Assembly (NCBI GenBank): GCA_030549335.1
Contig: CM060183.1
Span: forward strand, 20,596,552-20,660,551
From: Pontederia crassipes
Lineage: Eukaryota > Streptophyta > Magnoliopsida > Commelinales > Pontederiaceae
DNA: 64,000 nucleotides
Direction of reading: 5' to 3'
Shown here: positions 12,321 to 25,076 of the stretch, piece by piece
How the letters are laid out: each line of letters opens with the position of its first letter
How positions within the stretch are numbered: the stretch's first letter is position 1
The notes under the pieces: generated by a model
Databases searched by the model: none
Told to the model about the DNA's origin: nothing
What the model saw: the letters and a program-made list of their open reading frames with translations, nothing else
Position numbers and translations under genes: made by a program

Positions 12321-12877
12321 GTCGACCTAGATTGTAGGGAAACAAATATTCTTTGAAAAATAAGGTGATCATATTAAAAAAATGCACAAAGATACTATAC
12401 TTGTATGTCACATGACAATGAAGTTCCATGATCCAAAACTAAGAAGAATGATAATGACGTTACAAAACACGATCGGTACCCTCTCAGACAGTTGCTACAT
12501 TTGCATATGTAGTTCATACATAACAAAAAGTTAGAAAACACATGCAGTTACAATAAAGATAGTTCATACACCACATGATAAGCTCTAATGTTTACAACCA
12601 CAAAACACTTCCCAACATCTTCCCAAAGTGCCGAAAGCTACTGAAAGTTCTCAAGAAGCTATCAAAATTGAAAAATGATTTCATTAGTGAATATGGAATA
12701 TGCAATGAATAAAATTTTGAATATGAAATAAAAAAAAAACTAACATTAGAATGTGTTGCAAGTGATTATATGTCTTATTGGCTTCCTTCACTTTGGCAAT
12801 TTTGTTTATAATATGGGTTATGCATGTTAAAAGTAGACGTCAATGTTATGGAATATGATAACAATTGGGGCAGTATA

Positions 12878-14575
12878 TTACCTTAAATAATGAATATGTT
12901 CTCTTGCCATGTCCATTTTTCTCGCACATTCTACATCTTTTCTTAAATTCTTAGGACAGAGAAATTTTAACACCCGATTTGATCCTACCAATATTTTTTT
13001 GTCTACCCTTGGATTTAACACGAAGTGGATTGCGTATGATAAATTGATATTCTTGTATATTGACACAATTTGATTGGGTTCCAACGTATTCACTAGTACT
13101 TGAATGAACTTCACTTATGTGTGCTTCATTTGCTTCCCCAACATTTGCAACATCGAACACACTCATCTTTTTATCACATCATCGATAATTGGAGCACTGA
13201 ACTGTAAATGTTTAGGAGATCTCAACGTCATCTCTTATACTTTACGTAAGTTGCTTTACCAACCCAATTACAAGAGGATGACGCATCATAAATCACATGT
13301 GCATTTGTATGCCTTGCATTTATGGTTGAACGGTAAAGTACATATCCCTTGGGTATGGAGCTCACTCCTTTCTTGTGGTGAACACATAAAATGTGACAAC
13401 AAAGTAATCCTTCTTGTTCAATTTTTCTACAAGAAGATATACAAATTTCTTAAAATTAACTAAACTCTACCATATTCCTACATTCATCAGTACTTTTAAT
13501 AGTGTAAACTGAGTATACAATTTTTTCAGCATCCTTGTATATCTTGTTGGCATACAAGATCGAGGATTGTGCGTACTCTTGGAACTTACAAAAGACGACA
13601 TGTGTATAAATGTCGACAGCATGTATCTCTAATGTGTTTCAGAATGTATGCAGGCGATGAGTTCATGATTTTGAACTCCTCTTTCTCTTCAAATCTTTGA
13701 TAACTCTGGACAGTTCTGTCATATTGGTTTACAAAATTTGAAAGTGAAATGTTTGCATTGACGTAACCATTAAAAAATATTAATACTTTTCGCCCTTTGA
13801 GTGGGACGCATATTTGCAGTAAAAATATTTTGAAAATATAATGTCATCAATTGTTCACGCTTGTTGTACATGACATCTAACCAATGTCCATCAAGGATAT
13901 CAAACTTTTCTTTCGAGAAAATCCATCTCTCTTCGAATTCATCTACATTGGATGAACCGATATTACCACTTGTTGTAATCTTCTTTAAATGTGTCTAGTG
14001 CATACAAATTTTGTAAATGAGTAATTACATTCCTAGCAATATGCCATGTGCAAAATATATGTTTAGTATACGAAAGAACTCTACATATAACATTACCCAT
14101 AGCAATATCCTAATTCGTAATAATACATATTGATGATTCACTTTAGTGAATGGAGTAAAATACATTCTTAAATTATTTGTCATATATGTTGTATTAAATA
14201 CAACATCTTATTAAACAACTATCCCTTTTCCATCAGCAAAAAAAAAAGTCAAAACAATGTCATATTCATCCAACTCCCATTTATGAAAAAGCTTGGATCA
14301 ACACTTATTTTATTTTGAAAACGGATATGATGGTTAATTTTCCTTTTCTTCTTGCCCTTAATACAATCTTGAACTATTACGAGTAATTCATCAAACATGT
14401 TAAATGCTCTAACTATTGTTGATGGACTATGCCAAATTCATGTAAATTAACAATAGCTTATTTCAAAGTGACTCTGAATTCTTTTTGTGAGCGTAAAAAC
14501 TTCACATTCGAGGGAATCGTCAAAGAATGACTATGTTCTTCCACAACTTTTCTAATCTTTCACTTTCCATGACAT
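12878..14575 (-). pseudogene. Decayed MULE (FAR1-type) transposase, copy 1
   Basis: Broken minus-strand remnant of a Mutator-like transposase related to FAR1/FHY3. In protein order: near 14510-14570, a segment reading HSHSLTIPSNVKFLRSQ (the end of the FAR1 DNA-binding region and start of the transposase); near 14000-14110, DIAMGNVICRVLSYTKHIF followed by CTWHI (the catalytic DDE region with its CxWH motif); and at 12878-13166, RNPLRVKSKGRQK and RIKSGVKISLS leading to a Cys/His zinc knuckle in another frame. Several stops and frameshifts separate these pieces. No terminal inverted repeats were found by eye. Related to the copy at 56767-58703 but clearly diverged from it. Confidence 0.7.
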
Positions 14576-15053
14576 ATAATTAATAACTAAATCTTGATTT
14601 TATAGAATTTAAATGACATATAATGAAAATCAAAATTGCCTAAACTAAATTTGAGTGATCCATGGCAACATTATTAGCATAAGTGAAACCAAATAAAAAA
14701 GTGAAGTTTTACACTTAAGATATTCTCATTTCTCAGTACCTGTATAGCCACAAAAGGCACAAACTGACACAATGATCAAGGAAGCAGAAAACCCTTTGAC
14801 ATAAAACACAATCACACAACTACGTGGATCATAATGAGTTCAGTATTGCATGTCAATATTGTACAGAAAAAGAGCTGACTACACGATTTGAAGTTGTTTC
14901 TTAATCCACAACTTAGCGCCCAGAGAAAGGAAAAATGCATTAATCAATGTCTCTCTGCAAAACCAAGAGAGATCGACCAACTTAAAAATGCATTACATTA
15001 TCCAAGTATTTTTCCCAATACGATGCCCTGTGTAAGCTGAAAATTGTGTGCAG

Positions 15054-18000
15054 TCAAGCTTTGGAGCATCTCCTATTGTTAGGATAGACTAAAATATGTA
15101 GGCAAATAATCCAGCAAGGAAGATGAACCAGTAGTATGTACAAATATGTAGCACTGTTCCATGACCATAGGAGCTCTGCCCATTTCCAGAAATCACCCAG
15201 ACCAACATTTCCAGCACCCTCTGTATAAACCTTCAGTATGAGCAAGGCAGCTGGTGGAAATCCCACAAAAGCTAGAGAGACACTACAGGCTGCACGGAAT
15301 GCTTTCAGATAGAAAGGTGTTCGCATCTTTCTCACTAGAGGTTGGACTACTAAGCACAGTGGAACAAGAAACATTGCTCCAATCTGTGCAGTTGAGAAAT
15401 TGATTATTGACATTAAGCTCAAGCCTATTGAAACAGCAGCAATCATTACAGATTTCAGAAGTTGCCAACTAAAATCAGCAGAATATGAACCAAGATACAG
15501 GTAGAAAATCAACAGGGTAGAAACTGCAAGCACAGCCCATATCAGCATGCTTGTTCCGGGGGATAAATCAGGAAACTGGGATATCAGAGATGGCATTAAT
15601 GAGACAATGATTGCCCATAGGTGAATCACAAAAACCACTTGTGCAGCCTGAAGCCATTTCCATGATACAGTTGCAGTTGCTGTTTCTTTGGTACCAGAAA
15701 AGTCAGGATTCTCGTTCACTTCATCTGTTGGATTTCCCATTTGATCACAATGTGAAAAAAGAGCAGCAGAAACTATGGGAAGAGGTGCCATTAGGAGGGC
15801 AAAAGCAATCATATATACTCCAACTGACACAAATTTGTCAGGAGCTGTTAAGAGATACAGGAAAAAAGACTGATGAAACTTTTCAAGAAGGTTATTCACT
15901 GAGCGAATGACACCTTCCATTAATCTGCATGAATGCATTTATGATGTCAACTATGTAATCAGCAAACTCCATTTTGACAATATATGGAAATAACTACAGT
16001 AGAAGCAAATCTTTTGAAATTGTATCTGAAACATTTAATGCTGCAGTAGACTTAAGTCAAATGAGGAAAATTGCATGATCTCTTCATGTAGTAGTACGTT
16101 CTCTATTACAATAGAAAAGGAAACTCAATTTTTCTTTATTGTAGAAGTGTATCTTTATAACCCTATTATTCAATGATGAGAAAAAGGAGGTAAACCACAC
16201 AAGTTGTATCCCACCCTCTTGCTCAATAAATATTTCTTAACAACAACCATCTTAGGTTTCGTTTTCAACTAGTTCTGTTTTTATTGATTCCTTGAACAGA
16301 GGAAGAAAATATGGTGATATCCTGACCACTGCACTGGAAGGACATAAAAGCCACATATCCTATACCATACAGTATCAAAACCCATGCTGACAGAAGAGGT
16401 TTCAACCAGAAACTATAAAAAATGTCGGTTTGTGCTAAAGACTTCGAAAGCTCCGCTGCATGTTTGCCTAGGGTGGCGTTTTGTGCCACCTGACACACGC
16501 TGCCACACTATAATGTAATTCTGTGCCAACACAAAGACCTGCAATACACCAGTGGGTGACAACAGGCATGATTTCTACCAACTTGAAACAAAAAACTGAA
16601 AGAAAAAAAATCCTATTTCTAAATACAAACTGGTTGTCATGGTATCTCCTCCCATTGTATGTTTCTTTTATTTCCCATTAATGTAAGAACCCACATATCA
16701 CTGATAAGATTTCAGCTCTCAAAATCTAAATACTGCATTTCGAGAAACTTATCAGGAATCGTCATCTTGAAGTTGAAAATCCGATAGTAAATAGTAACCA
16801 ACAGAAACAGTAATAGACCTACATTGAGTCCTGGGGGAAGTACCCCATTCCCATCCTCACCCCCACCCACCCTGCCACCCACACACACGTTTTCAAGCTT
16901 CTATATGCGTCAAAACCATTGTAATATTAATACTAATTAAGTCAACAACTTTATAAACTTCCATATACATATCTATATAGATATAAGAGGTGTATAAAGA
17001 TCATGCTCAAATTTTTATAAGCATACCACTATATCATTTCAAGTATGTAAAATTTATAACTGTTATTATCATCATATATTCAACACTTAAATTTGTTCCA
17101 AAATAGATAGATGAATATAATAAACCGGCATAAGTGACTAAAAGTCCAAACAAGAACCTAATTGTTGAACATAAACATAGCAAACGAAAAGTAAACCATT
17201 TATCAGATAAAAGAAAGAATTTCATGCCCAAGAAAAGATTCATAAAGGTATAACACCATTGATACTGACCTACCACTCTTGAGAAGAAATGTGAATCTAC
17301 CATTCTCATTATATAAAACTCTTGGTGACAGATCAAGTGTAATGGCATCCACTTGGTAATCACGGAAAGCACCATGTGGGCCAGTTGGAACACCAAGGGC
17401 CTGAAGCAATGAAATCATGCAATGAGTCTAACAAGAAAGGAAATGAGTTTAAATAGCTCAAAAATGTTCAACATACTACCTGGTGATAGATTGAACTTGC
17501 AAGAGTAGCAGTGCCTTGAACAAAATCTGAGGATCTGATTTCAAATTTTAAATTCAACTTTAAAACTTTAATCAATGTTCCAACTCTTTGCAGCAGTTCA
17601 CCAAAGGAATTGAGCAATAAAGAATGAAGTAATGAACCTACTTTTCCAATCTTTACATGCAAACCTTGTCTATGAACTGCCAAATAATGAACAATATTGA
17701 TAAGATCGAGGTTTGGCATTTGACCATTAGATGCCTCCGCATATATAGTAAGGCTATCCGTTCCCTCATTAGTCTTACTCTCCATGACCTTAACCACAAG
17801 AGCAGCAGCCATAGTACCAGCGCGCTTGAAGAATTTGGAATTTGACTCACCAACTCTGGCATCATATAGACCATGATTAATACCATTCTCATGCCACAAG
17901 CCAGTTTTGTCTTTCCCTAGATCACTATGGAAAACAGGATTATGATAGTCCTTTAGCCATGAGTCTACTGCTGTGTACTCCCCAAATCGTGAATCTGCAG

Positions 18001-21000
18001 CTAGCCAAACTATATCCTTTGCAAGCCAAGAAACTCGACTGAGAAGGGAGAAGATAGAGAAAGCAAGTCCTAGTGACAAGGCCTCACTCAATTCTACATT
18101 TAATGAATTGAATGGGGACACAAAAACAATTGCCTCTTTTCCATCTCCACGAGGAGCTCGTATGATACCAACAGTATTTACGCCCCATGACGTACAACTA
18201 GAATTATCTTGCATCTCCACATGAGTGGAAACAGAAGAAAAGAAATGAAAAGGTCTGAAATCATTGGAACGAGAACAGAATTTGTGATAATAAAATTCGG
18301 CACCAGTATCTGCCACTCGTTGCCCAATCAAATTCTGTATTTCCCTGAAAGTTTTGTCCATTGTAAGTCTTACTGAAGAGAGAAAAAAGGGAAGGAAATC
18401 ATTGACAAATGAAAATATGAAATAATGTTTAATAAAAGTGAAGCGGGATTGATTTCAGTATTTGGGTTAAAGACTTGCACTAAATAAGACACTGCATGTT
18501 TTCTCTACATTACATATATAGCAACATCATGAGGTTATTGAAGAAATTCCAAGACAAAAACTAAGGAGTGATGATAAGATATACAAAGGTCTAAAATAAG
18601 TTATTTTCCAGTGAGGAAGTCTATAAATATTTTCTGCTAGTAATGTACCACAAGGCGCAAAGGATGTGTTATTGAAGAGAAGACAGATCAAAAGAACAGT
18701 TTTTGCTGCAATCTGTCACGAACCTGATTCTGATGGGCATGATTTTTATTTTCACGAAAATCTGTATATAACATATTCTGGTAAGTGAACCACTAAGAAG
18801 AACTCATTCAAGAATTTTAGATTATCCATCAAGTTGCCAGAAAACAGAATATGAGACATTGAAGCTACTTTTGCAACTCATGATTGGTACAAACAAAATT
18901 TAGAAAAGCTAATGATGAGTAATATTGTTCACAAATCAAGAATTCATAATGAGGACAAAGATTGATTGATGACTTTTTAGTTGACAATTATTTTTAGAGG
19001 TAAAGGATAGCTACCAAGCTTAGGTGGCCATCCATTATGTATTAAGACTTGAAAAATGTGAATTTACAAGTGTGTACAACAACAACAACAAAGCCTTATC
19101 CCACTAGGTGGGATCGGCTACATGGATCATACGACGCCATTCCGCATTCGTTGATCCATGTTCATGCGATTCGACAGGGTTTTACGTTGGCTGTCGGGGC
19201 CTAAAACAACCCTCCTCCTTTATCCGGGCTTGGGACCGGCTATAAAACATAGGCGGAGTTTTACAAGTGTGTACAAAACCAAGAAAATAAAAAACGAGTA
19301 ACAGAGGCGAGAGATGGATCCCACAAAAGGAAATATCCATCTCCCCAATCCCTCATAAAAAAAACAATAAATTAACAAATATTGCAGTTCCAAGCAGTTT
19401 CTTATTGACCTGTTGGGCTACCAAAGACCACAATTGTACGGTTCATTTCCCATTATCCACTTATGCATGTATATGTTGCAACTAAACAATTCCATATGAA
19501 ATATAGAAAATGTCTTCATTAGTTAGTCAGCAGACCGGTTGTTCAAGTGACAAGCTACCTTACTGGAGCTAAATGTAAAGTGCTAAACTTATTCTATGAC
19601 TTATACTATATGTGCTTACTGATAAGTTCCCATATCTAACGAATTTCATTTGTGATAATTATAGGGTAAGATATCAAAAGTCAATTGACAAAAGTTGAAA
19701 GAAATCTTGCTTGCAAATTATCTTTTGAAGGGATCTTTCTGTGCACAAATGGAACAAAAACACAAATAGAAGTTACTGAAATATAGTTACTAATACAGCC
19801 AACAAATCTACTCCAGACAGCCAAGTTTAACTTATTACACTAGGTATTCGAATGTCTCAGACCAGAAACTTATAAGGAAATAAGCACAAGTTTCCTGATA
19901 ATAATAAACATAATACCAACAAGACATTTATCATTAACATGGACATACATTCCCGTTGCATCTTTCAAAGTTTTAATTTCAAGTATCTCCTTGAAAACTC
20001 TGTTTGCCACTTCTACATCCTGAGAAGAGAACAATGGATTCGCAGAACCTGTTAAGATCATACGGGTCAATTTACATACCAAATGCATTAATAAGGTTTA
20101 ACCATAAATAATTGAACTTCTCAAGTGTTGTCAACCAGTAGTCCATCAAACAGAGAAGTCACATTTTTAAGTTTTGGTTAACATTTCCATTTTATGTGTG
20201 CTTGTTTCTCATTCTTTTGCTTTCTCTTGCTCTGATGATATACTGTGCTTAATAGATTTACATTAAAACTAAATGCCAAATGGAAAACTTTGGTTCTTTG
20301 TAGCAAATGTGACAAACAGTGACAGATGGGAAATGTTCTAGCAGGCGGAAGGATCACTAATATTTTTTTTTTTTTGAAGGTAAGGATCACTAATAATTTG
20401 AGTAGCACATTTCTCAAATTTACATGGCACGAACCATAATTTTCGATAATAGTGAATGAATTAGATCACTCATCAGTGACAAGTTTTTCTTTTTTTTTTT
20501 TTGAAGGGTAAGATCACTGACAGTGTTAGTATTCGAGAAATATAAGCATGCTTCAATGTATGGTCAGAACAAAGTTGAGTCCCTGCTCAGAACTCATATA
20601 TTATGTATTTCTACTCATTAACAACCATTTCCACGATGTCTGCATTTGGCAATCAAGGACGCAAGAGAAGCAAGAAGAAAGTTTAGTCAAATAAAAGACA
20701 ATTAGCATGGGTACTTCGAATCCTGTCACATACTATAATGTGTTTATACCCATCTCCATTACTTCTTGGGAATTCGGGTATTTCAATAATAACAAATGCT
20801 TTTGTATAAAAGAATCTATGCACAATCTTGAGTAATTGCTCCATATTATGAGAAAACATTGATATATATATACATTGAAAGTAAAACATTGATATATTGT
20901 TCATTATTTGTTTTTTGGATTTTTTATTCGTGAAGGTTTTATTATGTTAGCCATATAGAAACATACTTTTTATAATATATGCTAGTGTACCAATATCCCA

Positions 21001-21943
21001 TTGGGTACTCACACCTATGTACCATAGCTAATTATTCTGTTGAACTTCCCAACAACAGCTAACTTTTTAGCTCCAACAGTAATCAACCTAGCAATTAATA
21101 GTAACAAGGTATCCGTTTCAAAATAGTAACAAGGTATTAGCTGAATGTACTTTTTCTGACCACAAAAACATTGGTTGATTATCATCTCAAGATATAGATG
21201 AATAGCTGTTACCAGCAGGGGAAGAAATGTATAGAATTGAAAAGAACAATGAATTCCATCTTTTTTCACATAACCAAAAGGGTCATAATCCAACAGAAGG
21301 TTTCTCATTGTTAGATAAATGCGACAGGACAATAGGGTAATTTTAGAAAAGAATTGCAATACCCATATAGCCTATCGTTTTCCAAACTGCAAATGTTCAT
21401 TCATTTTTTACTTGCTTTTGCCAATTTACTCAATCCTTTTTTGCTAAATAATCCATCCGTTCTATCCTAAACACTGCAATGTGGATTTATGATGCCTTAA
21501 CTTCAACTCGATTGAAACTTATTTTCCACAGCTAATTTGTATCAAATAAAAAGGTTCTAAATTTTCGAATGAACTCCCTAATGATTCAGCACAAGCATAA
21601 ATTATAAGATTAAACAAGAAAGATATCAAAAGTTGAATTGAACATGACGTGTTGACCTGGCATCAGGGCATTCTCGGATATATATGTGTTCTTGGAAAGA
21701 GCAGGGAGGAGAAAAAGGGCAATGAAACCCGCAGCACAGCAAATCGAACTGTCCATTCAATTTAAACGAGAAATAAGAGAACTTTTGAAGCATTTGAACT
21801 AGAAATACAAGCGAACTGTGGCAAACATATAAAAGTTGTCACCTAACAAGACTGCTGTGAGCGACAAGGAATCCACCAAGTCGGACAATGAGTCTGGATC
21901 TTGGTTTCCTCCCCTGTGGCATCTCTTTTTCCTTCTTGGTCAT
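15054..21943 (-). CDS. GPAA1: GPAA1, GPI transamidase subunit (six exons)
   Basis: GPAA1/GAA1 is the subunit of the ER-membrane GPI transamidase (with GPI8/PIG-K, PIG-S, PIG-T, PIG-U) that helps attach GPI anchors to protein C-termini. Exons, 5' to 3' on the minus strand: 21943-21843, 21748-21657, 20048-19949, 18368-17480, 17400-17270, 15924-15054. All junctions are GT-AG and phases agree, giving about 727 residues, near the plant norm of about 700. Start: ATG at 21943 (MTKKEKEMPQGRKPRSRLIV). Seen: a first membrane helix at about residues 25-52; LSKNTYISENALMPGSANP; a luminal M28-peptidase-like region with IIRAPRGDGKEAI, WLAADSRFGEY and AEASNGQMPNLDLIN; ALGVPTGPHGAFRDYQVDAI; then GVIRSVNNLLEKFHQSFFLY and a multi-helix C-terminal membrane domain. 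The exon 3/4 junction (GTATGT donor, TAAG acceptor) is the least certain. Intron 3 carries a SINE and intron 2 poly(T) insertions. The gene looks intact. Confidence 0.93.
19063..19276 (-). mobile_element. SINE copy 1 with target duplication, in GPAA1 intron 3
   Basis: The body, 19080-19259, has one end in (ACA)n followed by AAGCCTTATCCCACTAGGTG and contains GGCTTGGGACCGGCTATA, a widespread plant SINE sequence. Perfect 17-bp direct repeats TTTACAAGTGTGTACAA flank it at 19063-19079 and 19260-19276. Taking (TTG)n as the 3' tail, the SINE lies on the minus strand, in sense with GPAA1. Perfect duplications suggest a fairly recent insertion. A partner copy lies at 48762-48898. Confidence 0.85.
20349..20395. 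mobile_element. Tiny poly(T) insertion flanked by 14-bp direct repeats
   Basis: AAGGATCACTAATA occurs at 20349-20362 and again at 20382-20395. Between them lie 13 T and GAAGGT (19 bp). This looks like a retroposon tail inserted with target duplication. A second T-run followed by GAAGGGTAAGATCACT lies at 20491-20518, in the same GPAA1 intron. Confidence 0.5.
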
Positions 21944-22019
21944 GGCTCGCGATTACCCCAACAGTTAAAAAAAAGAACAAATCCTCACAGCTTATTTTTC
22001 CGCGAAAAAAACAGAGCCT

Positions 22020-22027
22020 AAACCCTA
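22020..22027 (+). promoter_or_regulatory. Telo-box (AAACCCTA) at the GPAA1 upstream region
   Basis: AAACCCTA lies 77 bp upstream of the GPAA1 ATG, read on the opposite strand. Telo-boxes are common near transcription starts of plant housekeeping genes, which suits GPAA1. Confidence 0.35.
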
Positions 22028-22480
22028 GTCCCTTTTCACTGCTTCATCGCCGCCCCTCTCAACCCCTTCTCCGGATCCTATCCTCTCGATCTGAACTACT
22101 CCAGCCGCCCCCAGCACCGGCGACGCAGACCCCGACAGCCACACCCCTTCCGGCGACCACGGTTTCAACTGACACCCTCTGACGCTGCTCGCGACTTCAG
22201 TGTCCGGCCACGCCTCGTGCAGTTAGCGTTGTACTCGAAGTGGAAGCTTAACGTTCGCCTGATCGAAGCGAAAGGAGGTAGACCAGTGACACCGGCGAGG
22301 AGCTGGTGGCGGCACGGTCTCGGACAGGACCTGATCGGCGTGGGCCGGGCATTTGCAAGGCCGCGAGGACGGCGGCGGCCGCAGCGCTGCGGCTCGGCGG
22401 TGAGAGACGCTTGCGGGATGAGGAAGACCAGATCTGAGCTCGATGGTTCGACCCTCCAAACCAATTTAATTAACTAGTTG
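22028..22480. other. GC-rich island upstream of GPAA1
   Basis: GC-rich block with open frames on both strands (for example 22217-22477 plus and 22165-22464 minus), none resembling a known protein. It adjoins the GPAA1 5' end and may be its promoter and leader, a bidirectional promoter whose plus-strand partner is lost, or a captured first exon. No splice donor followed by a recognisable downstream exon was found on the plus strand. Confidence 0.35.
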
Positions 22481-23925
22481 ATTTTTTTTGGGAGGGTAAA
22501 ATTGCTTAATTGATTAAATATTGGGCCTAGTGAGTTCCACAATAAGCTTTCTTGCATTTTTCTATATAAGAAAAAATTAATTTTTTAATGCACATGAAAA
22601 TCAATTTTTTTTTCTGAAAATGTTTTATAACTTTTTCCTTGTAAATTATCTTCAACGAAAGAAGACTTACTAAATAACGAAATTGAACATGTCCAAAACT
22701 TTTCAAAGCAAAGAGAGGATATATGTTGTTGATAAATTGCATTGCTTTTTACTCGGTTTTCTGGGGAATTATTCTCAATTAATCATTTCTAAGCATAGTG
22801 ATTAATCACGAGGCTGTATTTTCTCATGATTTCCATAGTAAAAAGTTTCATCTTACTTCTCTTTTTAATCATAACTTCATAACAATTGCTTACAGATCAC
22901 AAAAACACACACTGTATGCGATCATGGGGGTTTGCATCTCAAAGAAGATATGTTCCTTTTGATGGAAAAAGGGAGAATACTACATGCTTATATGCTGCAG
23001 TATAATGAATTGAATAATAAGTCGATCTGTTTATCATATAAATATAATTTTGATGAACAATAACATGTACAATAATCGACTTAATATAATTCATGCAATA
23101 TATTCAGTGCCCTCTTTTCTAATTATGTGCCATTATCACATTTTTCATTCCGAGTGGTTATTACGTTTCCTTGATTATCTTTATCATTTAATATTTTCTT
23201 AAAAACCTTTTTGTTCCCTAAATGGATATATTTAAAAGGGATTAATTATGTTACAAATGTTGAGTACAAAAATAAATGTACATAATAGCAAGTTGATAGG
23301 TATAATGTATGAGCTCCCAAGTTGATATGTAGGTACTCGAGTTGCTTGAAAAAACTATGTAGGTATAATGTTAATGATTCCAAACACCGCTCACAGTTAA
23401 TTAAAGAATACATGGAAAGTTTAAAAGTTTTATTAAAACTCTATTTTTTTTCTATTGTGTGTAAAAATGTCGATAAAAATTGGAGAGCCGCGTGGGACGC
23501 ATGAAGAGGGTTCTTCCGTTACAAACAAGTTCCCCAATGAATACTAACCAAATGCGTAACGTAACAAGTACTAGTTTTATTGACACATGCATGTCACTCT
23601 CTTTTTCTCTCTCCACAAAAATCTTTTTTTTTTGCATGTCAATAAAGAGGTTTAGAATTTTTACCTGCACAAAAAAGAGATATTTATACAAAATAAAAAA
23701 GAAAATTGAAATCAAAGGCGATTACAAAATATATAATAATTAGAAAAAAATGTAATTTCATGCTAGTTTCTACATGAAAGTAGATTGAGATTTCACAAAC
23801 ACGTCGCGTTTCTACATGAGAGAAGTTGATCATTTTGTAGAATTAATTTCTCAAGTTAAAGATAACACTTTTTCCCCTATAAATAACTAATATCAGTTTT
23901 TAATAATATTATCTAATATTTCCTG
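22481..23925. other. AT-rich intergenic DNA
   Basis: No gene is supported. A T-run followed by GGGAGGGTAA at about 22481-22500 is bordered by imperfect repeats (AACTAGTTGATT / GCTTAATTGATT) and may be another poly(T) insertion. Confidence 0.35.
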
Positions 23926-24081
23926 GTGCAAACAAGTAGAAGGGCATGCACCACCAGAGGACAAGCCCCAGACATGCAATGGAAGCAAAGCCAACGGGAG
24001 AGGCCCCCCAGCGCCAACACGTACCTGGACTTACGTACACGAGGCCGCAGCAGAAGGTTGCGAGGTGAGAGACGAAGCGTG

Positions 24082-24091
24082 TATATATATA
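24082..24091 (+). promoter_or_regulatory. TATA box of the gene at 24498
   Basis: TATATATATA is followed by a GA-rich leader (24092-24120). Transcription start would be near 24115. The 5' UTR of about 380 bp may contain an intron ending at a TTGTACAG acceptor near 24474. Confidence 0.5.
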
Positions 24092-24497
24092 GGAAGAGAG
24101 AGGGGAGAGAGAGAGAGAGTGGAGTTGGAAGAGTGCCGCAGGAGAGGCCGCATGCGTGCTTACGTGCATGCGTGAGGCTGTGAGCCCGTACGTTTCGCTC
24201 GCCCCAGAGATCGCGTGGCGTGAGAGCAAAGCCTTCGCCTTCCCGTCCATCTCCCCTCGATTCTTCCATCACATCGATCCCACAGGGAAACTCTTCTGAT
24301 CACAATTATTGGATTCCAGATTTCGAGCGAGCTGGTTCGTCTTCGTCCTCCGTCGTTGCTGCGTGTCTGTAATCTGTATGTGTTTTCGATGAACACTAAT
24401 GGTTTTGTGCGTTGGATCTGTTACTGACGTGTTCTGGGTGATATACGTCGTTGCTGCATGCGTGTTAATTGTACAGTACAGGGGAAAGATTTGAGAC

Positions 24498-25076
24498 ATG
24501 GACGATCGACACGGCAAGAAGAGAGTGAGACACGAACAGTCTGAGCAGCCGGCGGGAGGAGCTGTGCTCATTGCGGCGAAACCGTCCCAGGCGGACCCGT
24601 CGAAGAGGAGGAAGGCGAACAAGAAGGTGCAGGACGGCCATGCGCCGGGGGCGCCGCCGTCGGAAGGCGTCGCTCCATTGCAGGATAAAATGGCGGAGGA
24701 ATCACGAAATGGCGGCGGCGGCGGAGGCGAGGCGTCAGGCGTGCACGTGCACGTGCACCGGCCGCCGGGGCTGTTCGAGTTCCCGTGGCAGAAGGGCGGG
24801 CGCCTGGTTATCCCGGAGCTGGACGGTTCGGACCTCCGGGACGTCTTCTTCAAGTCGCTCGTCGACGGCTGCTCGGCGGCGATTGGGATCCCCGGCGATC
24901 GGCTCACGGCCGGGCCGCGGCCGGTCCGACTCTCTGAAATCAGCGGATTGTGGCCGTCGTACGGGGAGGCGGATGGCGCGGATTCCGTCTTGAGTTCGAC
25001 TGTGCTCCGGCAACGGCCTCGCGCCGCAATGCGCGAAAAATTTAGTGGCAGGGTCTCCGATATATTTCTGCCGTGA
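24498..25076 (+). CDS. Unrecognised GC-rich protein, probably nuclear
   Basis: Intronless gene for 192 residues; I do not recognise the family. The N-terminal half is hydrophilic with basic clusters KKRVRH (residues 7-12) and SKRRKANKK (about 35-43), a likely bipartite nuclear localisation signal, then a Gly run (about 73-78) and an alternating HVHVHR. The second half is more ordered: LFEFPWQKGGRLVIPEL, DLRDVFFKSLVDGCSAAIGI, PGDRLTAGPRPVRL, EISGLWPSYGEADG, and a basic tail. ATG at 24498 (ACATGG context) is the first after a TATA box at 24082. High GC and strong coding bias relative to the flanks support a real gene. A transcription-associated role is only a guess from the localisation signal. 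Confidence 0.7.
   Translation: MDDRHGKKRVRHEQSEQPAGGAVLIAAKPSQADPSKRRKANKKVQDGHAPGAPPSEGVAPLQDKMAEESRNGGGGGGEASGVHVHVHRPPGLFEFPWQKGGRLVIPELDGSDLRDVFFKSLVDGCSAAIGIPGDRLTAGPRPVRLSEISGLWPSYGEADGADSVLSSTVLRQRPRAAMREKFSGRVSDIFLP

Noticed and set aside
16265-16498. 77-residue ORF with hydrophobic stretch in GPAA1 intron 5
   Set aside because: GPAA1 reads continuously from exon 5 to exon 6 (GR|LMEGVIRSVNNLL) without it, and it resembles no known protein.
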